Below the pieces are notes generated by a model. It saw only the letters and a list, made by a program, of their open reading frames with translations, did no database searches and was not told the DNA's origin. A DNA stretch of 64,000 nucleotides from assembly GCA_963840435.1 (NCBI GenBank), contig CAWIYY010000010.1, positions 186,001-250,000 on the forward strand, read 5' to 3'. Source of the stretch: Bog-473 sp963840435 (GTDB taxonomy: Bacteria; Actinomycetota; Acidimicrobiia; Acidimicrobiales; RAAP-2). This document shows positions 25,479 through 34,182 of the stretch, one piece after another. Every line of letters starts with the position of its first letter. Positions within the stretch are counted from its first letter, which is position 1. The position numbers were made by a program, and so were the translations under genes.

Positions 25479-26717
25479 GTGACCGAGGCTTGGATCATTG
25501 ATGCGTGCCGCACACCGCGAGGCTTTGGGAAGGTAGGTAAGGGGGCGCTGACCGGCCTCCATCCCCAGGTATTGGGGGCCACTGTGCTGCGAGCTCTTGC
25601 CGAGCGCACTGGGTTGGACACCGGTGCCGTCGACGATGTCGTCTGGGGAACGTCGATGCAGGTCGGTTCTCAGGGTGGTGATCTGGGTCGCATGGCAGCC
25701 CTCGACGCGGGTTACGCCACCACGGCGAGCGGCGTGACGTTGGATCGTTTCTGCGGATCAGGCATCTCTGCCGTCAATTTTGCTGCAGCCTCCATCATGG
25801 CGGGGATGGAGGATGTCGTGATCGCTGGCGGCACCGAGATGATGTCTTCGTATGCTGCGAACAGATCGGCAGCGCGGTCACCGTTCCTCGACAGCGGAAA
25901 CGACCATCTTCGTGCTCTCCACCCGCAGACAAATCAGGGTGTGGCTGCGGATGCCATCGCAACGCTCGAGAAGATCGATCGCCACTCTCTCGACGAACTG
26001 GCAGCAGAGTCTCAGCGTCGTGCAGCGGTTGCTATCAAGGAAGGCCGTTTTGATCGATCCTTGGTACCTGTGCTGCATTTGGACGGCACTGTCGCCCTCG
26101 ATCATGAGGAATATCCCCGTTCAGGCACGACTGTCGACTCTCTGGCGGCACTCCCCGCGTCCTTCGAGGCACTGGCTGATGTCGCACTGGACGACAAAGG
26201 AACCACCTACCGTTCCCTCGTGCTGCAGAAGTTTCCTGGGCTCGAGATCACGCACGTGCACCACGCTGGCAACTCATCTGGAGTCGTTGACGGCGCCGCC
26301 GCGCTTCTCATCACGAGTGCGGACTACGCGACGGCACACGGTCTTCGGCCGCGGGCACGGATCGTGGCGACGGCCAACATCGGCGATGACCCCACGCTCA
26401 TGTTGAACGCACCGGTGCCTGCGACTCGAAAGGTTCTCGCCAGGGCAGGCATGTCCCTGGGAGATATAGATCTCTTCGAGGTCAACGAGGCTTTCGCCGT
26501 TGTACCAGAGAAGTACATGCGCGACCTCGACCTGGACCGAGACACGGTCAACGTCAACGGTGGTGCCATCGCCCTCGGTCACCCAATCGGCGCTACGGGT
26601 TCCCTCTTGGTGGGTACTGCGCTCGACGAGCTTGAGCGTAGGGACAAGCAGGTCGCCCTGATCACCATGTGCGCAGGTGGTGGGATGGCGCCGGCGGTGG
26701 TCATCGAGCGCCTGTAG
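25479..26717 (+). CDS. Thiolase (acetyl-CoA C-acetyltransferase family)
   Basis: This 412-residue thiolase starts at GTG 25479 with GGAGGA upstream. Catalytic residues are all visible: Cys92 in TLDRFCGSG, His in GGAIALGHPIGATG, and the second Cys in ITMCAGGGMAP, plus VNEAFAV. This is a complete degradative-type thiolase, unlike the Cys-less relatives at 24106 and 35639. It would release acetyl- or propionyl-CoA from a 3-ketoacyl-CoA. It resembles mycobacterial FadA-type enzymes, but the paralogue cannot be named. It lies between the aldolase-like gene and an alpha/beta hydrolase on the same strand and has its own operator-like site upstream. Confidence 0.9.
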   Translation: MTEAWIIDACRTPRGFGKVGKGALTGLHPQVLGATVLRALAERTGLDTGAVDDVVWGTSMQVGSQGGDLGRMAALDAGYATTASGVTLDRFCGSGISAVNFAAASIMAGMEDVVIAGGTEMMSSYAANRSAARSPFLDSGNDHLRALHPQTNQGVAADAIATLEKIDRHSLDELAAESQRRAAVAIKEGRFDRSLVPVLHLDGTVALDHEEYPRSGTTVDSLAALPASFEALADVALDDKGTTYRSLVLQKFPGLEITHVHHAGNSSGVVDGAAALLITSADYATAHGLRPRARIVATANIGDDPTLMLNAPVPATRKVLARAGMSLGDIDLFEVNEAFAVVPEKYMRDLDLDRDTVNVNGGAIALGHPIGATGSLLVGTALDELERRDKQVALITMCAGGGMAPAVVIERL

Positions 26718-26751
26718 GGCGAACGCCGAGAAAGCGACGGATGGGAGGCTT

Positions 26752-27705
26752 GTGCTGTCGCTCGAAGACACGCTGATGTCCGACGAGTACGACGAATTCG
26801 GACTTCTCTACCAGAACGCAGCGGAGTGGGACATTCCCTTTGACCCGCCCGTCGTGTCTCGAGGACAGTGGGAATCGTCCAGTGGACAGGGGGTGTCGTA
26901 CCTTCGTTGGGGTGAGGATGACCCAGAGTTTGTCTTCCTTCACGGCGGCGGCCAGAACGCCCATACATGGGATACCGTCCTCCTGGCACTGGGCAGGTCG
27001 GCCATAGCGATCGACTTGCCGGGACATGGCCACTCTGACCGACGGGCCGACCGCGACTACGGACCGTGGCGTAATGCTGAGGTGGTCGCCGCACTCACTG
27101 AGGTACTGGCGCCCAGGGCACGTTGCGTCATTGGGATGTCCCTCGGCGGGGCCACGCTCTTCCGTTTCGCTGCGGAACGGTCTGACTTGTGCCGCAAAGC
27201 AGTCTTCGTGGATGTCACTCCGCAGATCAACGATCTATCTCGGGCTCTCACAACCGCCGAGCGCGGCACGGTCTCTCTCATCGCCGAAGCGCCGGTCTAC
27301 GACACGTTCGGCGAAATGGCCGACGCCGCTGTAGCGCTCAGCCCACACCGGGCAGTCGCAGGTGTCCGACGTGGGGTGCGTCACAACACTCGTCGACTGG
27401 AAGACGGGAGATGGACCTGGCGCTACGACCTCTTTGGCCCCGCTCCTGGTCAGTCCACGGACTCTTCAGGTGGCAACCACAAGTGGGTCGACTTCACTCC
27501 GCTGTGGCAGGACGTCGATGACATCACCGTTCCAGCGCTGTTCGTGAGAGGCGCGTTGTCGCCATTTGTCACGGATGAAGACATTGGAGAGCTGGAGACT
27601 CGGCTGACCACTCTCGAACTGGTCACCGTCGAGGGCGCAGGTCACGCGGTACAGAGCGACCAACCGCTCATCCTTGCTGAGTTGATCCGGGATTTCGCTG
27701 GCTAG
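26752..27705 (+). CDS. Alpha/beta hydrolase
   Basis: This is an alpha/beta-hydrolase fold protein of about 317 residues. The start is uncertain: GTG 26752 has GGGAGG a few bases upstream; ATG 26776 (MSDEYDEF) is an alternative. The oxyanion loop is HGGGQNAHTWD, the nucleophile elbow GMSLGGAT (Ser) and the C-terminal catalytic His EGAGHAVQSDQP. LPGHGHSDRR follows strand 5. It resembles meta-cleavage-product hydrolases and haloperoxidase-like esterases. In a ring-degrading cluster it could hydrolyse a C-C bond or thioester, which is inference. It ends 45 bases from the convergent LLM gene. Confidence 0.83.
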   Translation: MLSLEDTLMSDEYDEFGLLYQNAAEWDIPFDPPVVSRGQWESSSGQGVSYLRWGEDDPEFVFLHGGGQNAHTWDTVLLALGRSAIAIDLPGHGHSDRRADRDYGPWRNAEVVAALTEVLAPRARCVIGMSLGGATLFRFAAERSDLCRKAVFVDVTPQINDLSRALTTAERGTVSLIAEAPVYDTFGEMADAAVALSPHRAVAGVRRGVRHNTRRLEDGRWTWRYDLFGPAPGQSTDSSGGNHKWVDFTPLWQDVDDITVPALFVRGALSPFVTDEDIGELETRLTTLELVTVEGAGHAVQSDQPLILAELIRDFAG

Positions 27706-27750
27706 CCACTCCAAGGGGGGAGCAGGCGGAAGCGACGCTGATCCTGATCC

Positions 27751-28782
27751 TCAGGCGAGCCAGTTGGCTACGGTTTCGATGTCTGCAAGCCCGTTGGGGC
27801 CGACCGGCTGGACATTGAGAATCGTGACTCCCGATTCACGGTAGGCGGCGAGACGATCCCTGATATAGCCAGTGTCGCCAATCAAGGACATCCCCGCCAC
27901 GAGTTCATCCGGTACGAGTGCAGCCGCTTGCTTGCGGTCACCTCCCAGATAGGCATCCTGGATTTTCTCGGCCTCGCTTACGAAGCCGTAGCGTTTCAAC
28001 GTGTCGTTGTAGAAGTTCTTGCCGCGAGCGCCCATGCCCCCGAAGTAGAGCGCAAGCATGGGCCGGTCACGATCCCGCAAGGCTTCCACATCGGTTCCAA
28101 TGGCAAGCGAACCGCCCGCCACGATCTCGAGTGATGGCAGTCCAGGCTCGCGCTTCGCCAACCCGGCCTCGAGTGGCGATCCCCAAATCTCGGAGGCGCG
28201 TTCCGGCCAGTAGTGCAGCGGGAGCCAGCCTTCTGCGAGTTCTGCCGTCATCTCGACATTCTTCGGACCCAGTGAAGCGAGGTAAATGGGGACACGTTCG
28301 CGAACGGGGTGATCCATGATCTTCAGCGGCTTTCCGAGGCCCGTACCTTGTCCTTCGGGGAGCGGTACCTGGTAGTTCACCCCGTCGTGCTCGAGACGAT
28401 CGCGACGCCACACGGAGCGACAGATCTCGATGATCTCGCGAGTGCGAGCCAGTGGAGCGTCGTATTCGACCCCATGGAACCCTTCGACTACCTGTGGTCC
28501 AGATGCACCGAGGCCCAAAATGCAACGGCCTTGGGACAGTTTGTCGATGCCCACAGCCGTCATGGCGAGCAGCGTCGGAGTCCGGGAATACAGAGGGAGG
28601 ATGCTCGACCCGATCTGAACAGCCTTTGTCACTGCAGCAAGGAAGCCCAGCGTGGAAACAGCGTCAGCCGAGTAGGCCTCGCCCGTCCAGAGGTACTCGA
28701 CGCCGGCCGCCTCCAACTGCTTCGCTCTGGCGGCGAGCGCATTTGGATCGTCTCGTAGCCCCACCATCGTCCCTAACTTCAT
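27751..28782 (-). CDS. F420-dependent LLM class oxidoreductase (TIGR03559-like)
   Basis: This 343-residue luciferase-like monooxygenase (MKLGTMVGLRDDPNALAARAKQLEAAG) starts at ATG 28782 with GGGAGGGA upstream. Family blocks are VEYLWTGEAY, VQIGSSILPLYSRTP, LSQGRCILGLGASGPQVVEGFHG and ASLGPKNVEMTAELAEGWLP. These resemble the actinobacterial subfamily annotated as TIGR03559 F420-dependent oxidoreductases. The enzyme probably reduces or hydroxylates an acyl or ring intermediate using F420H2 or flavin. It is downstream of the double CoA transferase gene (78-base gap) and convergent with the hydrolase. Substrate unknown. Confidence 0.84.
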   Translation of the reverse strand: MKLGTMVGLRDDPNALAARAKQLEAAGVEYLWTGEAYSADAVSTLGFLAAVTKAVQIGSSILPLYSRTPTLLAMTAVGIDKLSQGRCILGLGASGPQVVEGFHGVEYDAPLARTREIIEICRSVWRRDRLEHDGVNYQVPLPEGQGTGLGKPLKIMDHPVRERVPIYLASLGPKNVEMTAELAEGWLPLHYWPERASEIWGSPLEAGLAKREPGLPSLEIVAGGSLAIGTDVEALRDRDRPMLALYFGGMGARGKNFYNDTLKRYGFVSEAEKIQDAYLGGDRKQAAALVPDELVAGMSLIGDTGYIRDRLAAYRESGVTILNVQPVGPNGLADIETVANWLA

Positions 28783-28859
28783 TCGTCCCTCCCTTCGATA
28801 GGTGTCCTTGTGCGCCGGCCGTCCCCGATGTCGATTGGCCAGAGGCGCCGACTCTGTCT

Positions 28860-31343
28860 TCAGGCCACCACTTTCCTGTTGCGCAGATCCACGATTGCTT
28901 CACTGCTGTACCCGAGCTCGCTGAGAATCGCGTTGGTATGTTGACCGGCCAGCGACCCCGGCTCGGCCACCGTTTGGCTACGCGAGAACGCCACATAAGG
29001 CTTCAGGCGGACGTGCTGGCCAAACGTCGGGTGCTCGACTTCAAGAAGCATGTCTGCGGCCACCGCGAATTCGTCCGACTGCAAGACAGTCTCGGGTGGT
29101 TCGCGATGGGCCACGACACACCCCACGTCAGAGGCCAGGAGCGTGTCCTCCCAAAACTGTGCCGGTCTGCGGACAAAGATGGCGGACAACTCCTGCGCCA
29201 AAGCATCATCATTTGCGACCCGGGATGCCTCGTCGGCAAACCGCCCATCTGAGGCCAGATCCACTTCACTTCTCAGCGCCGCGCACAACGTCGGCCACTC
29301 ATGGGCATAGGGAGCGGCCAAGTAGATCCATTCGTCAGCCGATTTGTACAAGCGGTAGCGGGCCGAGTACCCGTACAACTCGGAGTCGGCGACCGGAGTT
29401 GGCGGGCGATCTTTGTACTCGACCATGTCCTCGGCCAGAGCGTGCGCCGTGGACGTCAGCATGGTGGTGAGCATCTCTTGGGAAATGCCGGCGCGATCCC
29501 GAATGAGAAGGCCGAGGAGCAGTGCGCTGGCCGCGGTGAGCGCAGAAATTCCGTCTGCCTGTGCGTATTCCGTCGTCCCGGCACCGGAGAGACGTCGAGC
29601 TTCTGACCGTATCTCGCGCAACGAGAGCCCTGGACGTTCCTTGATTGCCGCCCCGATGTTTCTCATCACAAGGCCGCTACCCGCCCCGATCGTCGGGGCA
29701 TACGCGGGGCGGTCGCCACAGGGTCCGTCAATGCCATAACCCGGTGAGTTCAGGTAGACGAGGTTGGGGTTGACCGTTCGCAAGGTCTCCGCATCCACTC
29801 CCTGGCGCTTGGCCACACCGGCTCGGAACGACTGCAAGGCGAGGTCGGATTTCCTCGCCAGCGCGTGGACGATCTGACGGCCTTCCTCAGTCGACAAGTC
29901 CACACAGACCGACTCCTTGCCCTGCAGACACTTGGCCCCACCTACTTCAGGAAATGGGAGGAGGGATCTCATCGGCTCGCCTCCCATGGGCTCGACCTTG
30001 ATCACGCGGGCTCCCATTTCACGCAGGACCGTGCCGCCGAATGGCGCCGCAAAGAAGGTCCCCAACTCGAGGACAGTCACGTCGCTGAGCGCAGCCGCAT
30101 TGCTGTTCGGTGATGCAACGACATGTTTTCCGTGCGGCGGGGCGACGGCTTTCCACCGTGCGGACCTGAGCGAAGGCCCGTCGGAGTCCAGCGAAGGAAC
30201 ACCGCGGCCGAGCACGGCCGGCGTCACGGACATCGCAACGATGGGTCCCGGCTGGCGTACCAGGCCGCGCTCGGCATCCTCGATTTCAACGACCGCTCTG
30301 AGATGCTGCATTTGAGGATGATCGAGCAGCTCGCTGCCGCGCCGCATCGTCTCCGCCCATACGTCGTGGTCGTTCTCGAAAACCGCATTCCACTCTGCCA
30401 GGGTCTTGGACTGGACCGCTTCGTAGAGCCGGTCCCAGAATTCTCCTGTCTTGGGAGTGTCGGCCGCCCATACTGCGTCCTTCCATTCATCGTCCTGCAC
30501 CATCCACTCCAAGCCGAAGACTTTCAGCATCTCCATGTAGAGGTGCAGCTGTACCTGGGAGAATTGCAGCCAGCGCCCGTCTTCGGAGAGGGCGATCAGG
30601 AGCATGAAGAGCATGGGTGTGAGCGGCAGACCGCTCTCGCCAATCGGCGACGACGGCGCGAACGCATCGGGGAACTTCGACGTGATCACGTTCAGATACC
30701 AGTTCCACGTTCCTAAGGACGCGAGCCCATTCACCAGCGTGGCCTCGACATGTTGGCCGAGACCACTGCGCTCCCGTTCATGCAGCGCAGCGCCTATGCC
30801 GGTCAGGAGCTGCTGACTGGCCGCGTAGCTGCAGTAGGGCATCGAGACATGGGCAGGTCCTTCGCGCTCGACCATGGCCTGTGAGGCCCACAAGGCACCC
30901 GTTCGGGCCATGACAAGCGCCTCATACCCCTTGACGTGTGCGTAGGGTCCGGTGCGGCCGAACCCGGTGATCGAGCCATAGACCAAGCGGGCATTGGACG
31001 CGGAGAGCTCGCCGTAGCCGAGGCCCAGGCGTTCGACGACACCAGGGCGGAACGTCTCGATCAGGACATCGGCACCGAGCGCCATCTCTCGTGCCACTGC
31101 CGCGTCTTCATTGGCACGCAAGTCGAGCACCATTGACTTCTTGCCTCTGCAGATCAGGGCGACCGACGCTTGGTGACGCAGCGCGCTGCCACCTGGCGGC
31201 TCGACCCATACGACTTCTGCGCCGAAGTCGGCCAGCGTCTGGCTGGCCTGGGCTCCGGCAGGCGTGCTTGACAGATCGAGCACACGCAGTCCCGCCAGGG
31301 GACCGGGGTCTGTGGCCTCCGTACTCGGATCGTGCTCAGTCAC
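28860..31343 (-). CDS. Double-domain CaiB/BaiF family III CoA transferase with altered active sites
   Basis: This 827-residue protein contains two CoA-transferase domains in tandem (about 16-400 and 420-820). Domain 1 starts GLRVLDLSSTPAGAQASQTLADFGAEVVWVEPP, domain 2 starts VTVLELGTFFAAPFGGTVLREMGARVIKVEP. The position of the catalytic Asp of the family is Glu141 in domain 1 (KGYEALVMARTG) and Ala549 in domain 2 (DRPAYAPTIGAGSG), so neither domain keeps the Asp. Two-domain members are common in mycobacterial lipid clusters. Activity may rely on Glu141, or the protein may act differently. Site B is centred about 37 bases upstream of the ATG. The LLM gene follows downstream. Confidence 0.86.
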   Translation of the reverse strand: MTEHDPSTEATDPGPLAGLRVLDLSSTPAGAQASQTLADFGAEVVWVEPPGGSALRHQASVALICRGKKSMVLDLRANEDAAVAREMALGADVLIETFRPGVVERLGLGYGELSASNARLVYGSITGFGRTGPYAHVKGYEALVMARTGALWASQAMVEREGPAHVSMPYCSYAASQQLLTGIGAALHERERSGLGQHVEATLVNGLASLGTWNWYLNVITSKFPDAFAPSSPIGESGLPLTPMLFMLLIALSEDGRWLQFSQVQLHLYMEMLKVFGLEWMVQDDEWKDAVWAADTPKTGEFWDRLYEAVQSKTLAEWNAVFENDHDVWAETMRRGSELLDHPQMQHLRAVVEIEDAERGLVRQPGPIVAMSVTPAVLGRGVPSLDSDGPSLRSARWKAVAPPHGKHVVASPNSNAAALSDVTVLELGTFFAAPFGGTVLREMGARVIKVEPMGGEPMRSLLPFPEVGGAKCLQGKESVCVDLSTEEGRQIVHALARKSDLALQSFRAGVAKRQGVDAETLRTVNPNLVYLNSPGYGIDGPCGDRPAYAPTIGAGSGLVMRNIGAAIKERPGLSLREIRSEARRLSGAGTTEYAQADGISALTAASALLLGLLIRDRAGISQEMLTTMLTSTAHALAEDMVEYKDRPPTPVADSELYGYSARYRLYKSADEWIYLAAPYAHEWPTLCAALRSEVDLASDGRFADEASRVANDDALAQELSAIFVRRPAQFWEDTLLASDVGCVVAHREPPETVLQSDEFAVAADMLLEVEHPTFGQHVRLKPYVAFSRSQTVAEPGSLAGQHTNAILSELGYSSEAIVDLRNRKVVA

Positions 31344-31370
31344 TGCGGCCCCCCGTCGTGTCGTACTGAC

Positions 31371-31388
31371 AAATGAGTATACTTATTT
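31371..31388 (-). promoter_or_regulatory. Operator-like inverted repeat, site B
   Basis: AAATGAGTATACTTATTT is an almost perfect 18-base palindrome (16 of 18 positions), with core AGTATACT at 31376-31383. It is centred about 37 bases upstream of the double CoA transferase start and inside the 83-base gap after the ACAD gene, so the CoA transferase has its own promoter. In gene sense it reads AAGTATACTC, with a -10-like TATACT. It is the most symmetric of the six related sites. Confidence 0.65.
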
Positions 31389-31426
31389 GGTCTGCGGGCG
31401 TCCGGGGTGTAGACCGGTTTCGGATC

Positions 31427-32698
31427 TCAACTTCGCGCTTGGGTCCCGACCTTGAGGTCCCGATAGGGCACGTTCTTGTCGGCAGCCGGCTCGCGAGGAA
31501 GACCCAAGGCCTTCTCTCCGAGAACGCTCAACTGGATCTCGTCGGTGCCGCCACCGATGCGGTTGCCCGGACTGGCGAGATTGACCGGCTGGAGATCTCC
31601 CTCGAGCGGCGATGCCTCGCCGACCAGCATTCCGTACGCGCCGACGATGGCATACGACAGATCCCTGGATTCCTGACAGATTCGCGACGTCGTCAGCTTG
31701 GCGATGGAGCCGTCAGCTCCAGTCAATTTCCCGCCGGCGGCGGCGCTGCGCCGCATCGTCCATCCATTGACTTTGACCTGTGCGACGTAACGGGCCGTTC
31801 GCTCACGGACAGCAGGATCATCGGCGACGCCGTAATTCTGCGCCAACTCGATCATCAACCTGGCCGGAACAGCTCCGGCGCGGATGTGACTCTTGCGCGC
31901 CTTCGCCGCCTCGCCAGCCCGATCGAGCACCTCCTCCACCTTGCGCTCCAGATCCCCCGCCGAACCGGATACCGCCGTGACGAAACCGGAAAGCCCGCCG
32001 CCGGCCACGGAATTACGTTCGTGGAACAGCGTGGTCTGCGCCACTCGCCAGCCGTCATTGATCGCTCCGATCACCCCGTCGCCGCGTACATGGGCCTCGG
32101 TGAGGAAGACCTCGCAGAAGTTGGATGCTCCGTTCATCTGCCTCAGGGGTCGAGCCTCGATACCGGGCTGCTTCATGTCAATCGCGAAGTACGTCAGGCC
32201 GGCATGTTTCGGCACGTCAACGTCCGTCCGGGCAAGCAACATGCCGAAGTCGGCCCAGTTGGCGGCCGAGTTCCAGACCTTTTGCCCGGTGACGACCCAG
32301 TCATCGCCGTCTCGAACAGCTCGAGTGCCGACACTGGCCAGATCCGACCCCGAGCCAGGTTCGCTGAAGAGCTGACACCAGGCCGCTTCACCGGTGGCAA
32401 TAGGTCCGACGAGCTTGCTTCGCTGTGCGTCGGCTGCGTGCTCGAGCAATGTGGGAGCGGCCAGCGTGGCGGCCAGAGCCCCACCCGGTGGCCCGATCAC
32501 CCCATTCCGTGCCAGGACGCCTGAGATGAGGGTCGCGTCGCGTCGTGAGGAAAATGAGCCGCCCAAGCCGGTCGGCCAGGTGGGGTACGCGTAGCCGGCG
32601 TCGGCCAAACGCCGCCACCACTCACGAACAGTGACCGACGTATCCCAGTTGATGTCGACCCAAGCCTGGACTTGCGTGGCCAGGGCCTCCTGGTTCAC
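31427..32698 (-). CDS. Acyl-CoA dehydrogenase family protein
   Basis: The GTG at 32698 overlaps the stop of the upstream hydratase-like gene (GTGA), so translation is coupled; the frame is open further upstream but that part is not protein-like. The product is about 423 residues with ACAD landmarks: AGYAYPTWPTGLGG, LFSEPGSGSDLASV, GQKVWNSAANWADFGMLLART and IGGGTDEIQLSVLGEKALGLPRE. The usual catalytic Glu of the 'GG.Gy..e.p' helix is not clearly identifiable (GAYGMLVGEASP is nearest), as in some heteromeric FadE subunits. It would oxidise an acyl-CoA to the enoyl-CoA just before the hydratase encoded upstream. Confidence 0.86.
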   Translation of the reverse strand: MNQEALATQVQAWVDINWDTSVTVREWWRRLADAGYAYPTWPTGLGGSFSSRRDATLISGVLARNGVIGPPGGALAATLAAPTLLEHAADAQRSKLVGPIATGEAAWCQLFSEPGSGSDLASVGTRAVRDGDDWVVTGQKVWNSAANWADFGMLLARTDVDVPKHAGLTYFAIDMKQPGIEARPLRQMNGASNFCEVFLTEAHVRGDGVIGAINDGWRVAQTTLFHERNSVAGGGLSGFVTAVSGSAGDLERKVEEVLDRAGEAAKARKSHIRAGAVPARLMIELAQNYGVADDPAVRERTARYVAQVKVNGWTMRRSAAAGGKLTGADGSIAKLTTSRICQESRDLSYAIVGAYGMLVGEASPLEGDLQPVNLASPGNRIGGGTDEIQLSVLGEKALGLPREPAADKNVPYRDLKVGTQARS

Positions 32699-33978
32699 TC
32701 CTCGCCCTTCGCCTTGCGTTCGGCCACGATCTCGTGGTGGCGTTCGAGCATCGTCACGGCCTGCGCCGCAAGGTCGGCGGGTGGTTCGGGGAGTCGTATG
32801 GGACCGTGCTCTCGGCTTGGCAGAGCAACCGTCGCCGTTCCGGGACAGGTCACTGTGTCGCGTTGGTTCGTCCCACGCATTTCGATGTCGACGACACAAC
32901 GTCCGTCCTCCTGGCGTTTGTCGACCACCTCGCCGGTGAGAACGTGGGTGTCCCCGATGTAGTTGAACTTGCGGATCTCGCTTGACTGCGAGACCAACCA
33001 GCCGTCGTCGCCCATCCAGTCAGTCATGTAGTGGCTGAGCCAGCAGTCGCGCATCACTCCGTAGTCGTATGCCATCGGGTTACCAATGGCTTGCGCCCAG
33101 GCCGAGTCCCAGTGGACCCGTTGGGCGACATCCGGCACGCCATACTCATTCTTGACATAGAACGGCGCGATTCGCTGACGATTCTTGTAGCCGATTCGGT
33201 TAGCACAGGGCTCGTAGGGCACAAAGCCATAGCCGCCTGCATGAAAGACGATCATGTCGGTCGTCGTCAGAGGCCCTTTGGCCATGGGTCGCAAGACGTC
33301 CCCGACGAGCACATCCTCCCAGTAACGATGTTCGGCGCCCCGCACCTCTTCCGCCGCGTAGATGGCATCGATCTCCTCGATGTCCTGATCCGTGTACGTC
33401 GCAGGCTCGATTGCTGAGTACTTACCCTTTTCGCGTGCGGTCTTGCGCTCAGTATGGATGGCAAGCGTACGGGAGACAGCGACGATCTCTGCTCTTTGGT
33501 TCATCTTCACGCTGGCATACGTCACGAGCAAAGACCGCTCCGCGAATTCCGACTTCTTCTCCGCGACGGACTCCGTGCCACCAAAGCTGTACAGGGTGTC
33601 CCCGTGCACCAGGGGCCGGAACCACTGCCAGGTGCTCCCGGAGACAAAGACGTGGATGCCCCGGAAGGAAGGGCGCTTGATCCTCTCCTTCGGGGGATCG
33701 GCATACAGCGGCCGGTTGAGCGCGATGGGGATCATCGGTGGGGCGATCTGAGCCCCCCAGCGAGTCGCGACGCCGTAGTCCTCGACCGCGTAGAGGGGAT
33801 TGTCGTCGCCGTAGCCGCGCGCGAAGTTGCGCATCGTGTCCGGTGTGACCGTTGTCAGGAATTCCCGGGCCCCCGAGGGCGCCCATCGGCCGACCAGCGC
33901 CTTGGCTCGCTCGATGTCCTGCTCTTTGAACTGGTAGTCGGTGGCCTCTTCGAACTCTTTGGATGTCGTGGTCACCAT
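32695..33978 (-). CDS. FAS1-like/MaoC-type dehydratase-hydratase
   Basis: This 427-residue protein starts at ATG 33978 with GGGGG upstream. The N-terminal half is a FAS1-like MaoC hot-dog domain with YGDDNPLYAVEDYG, which corresponds to the hydratase-2 motif GDxNPxH but has Tyr in place of His. The C-terminal half is a second hot-dog region (RYWEDVLVGDVLRPMAKGPLTTTDMIVFHAGG). Double-hot-dog enzymes of this kind hydrate enoyl-CoAs of bulky or branched substrates, as in steroid side-chain degradation. It precedes the ACAD with a 4-base overlap. Site D lies about 40 bases upstream. The exact substrate and whether Tyr can replace His are unknown. Confidence 0.78.
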   Translation of the reverse strand: MVTTTSKEFEEATDYQFKEQDIERAKALVGRWAPSGAREFLTTVTPDTMRNFARGYGDDNPLYAVEDYGVATRWGAQIAPPMIPIALNRPLYADPPKERIKRPSFRGIHVFVSGSTWQWFRPLVHGDTLYSFGGTESVAEKKSEFAERSLLVTYASVKMNQRAEIVAVSRTLAIHTERKTAREKGKYSAIEPATYTDQDIEEIDAIYAAEEVRGAEHRYWEDVLVGDVLRPMAKGPLTTTDMIVFHAGGYGFVPYEPCANRIGYKNRQRIAPFYVKNEYGVPDVAQRVHWDSAWAQAIGNPMAYDYGVMRDCWLSHYMTDWMGDDGWLVSQSSEIRKFNYIGDTHVLTGEVVDKRQEDGRCVVDIEMRGTNQRDTVTCPGTATVALPSREHGPIRLPEPPADLAAQAVTMLERHHEIVAERKAKGEE

Positions 33979-34008
33979 TGGCCCCCTGGTTGGAATGTCG
34001 TCGAGAGA

Positions 34009-34026
34009 CAAAGAGTGTACTAAAAG
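34009..34026 (-). promoter_or_regulatory. Operator-like inverted repeat, site D
   Basis: CAAAGAGTGTACTAAAAG, with core AGTGTACT (34014-34021), is centred about 40 bases upstream of the hydratase start at 33978 and within the 204-base gap to the amidohydrolase end. In gene sense it reads TAGTACACTCTTTG, with TACACT as a -10-like hexamer. The extended left arm matches sites C and E (AAAGAGTGTAC). Confidence 0.6.
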
Positions 34027-34182
34027 AGACCTCCGTTGGCTACTCGCTTCTGCGCCGGCGGCCGACGTATTGGGGCCACATCCCTGATCCGAGAGGAGTA
34101 CCTCCGGGCGCGTGCTGCCCCTGCCGAACTTCGGTCTTCGATCCGGCGAGTCGTCCCAGAAGGTCGCTCGGGGGCCGGAGTG

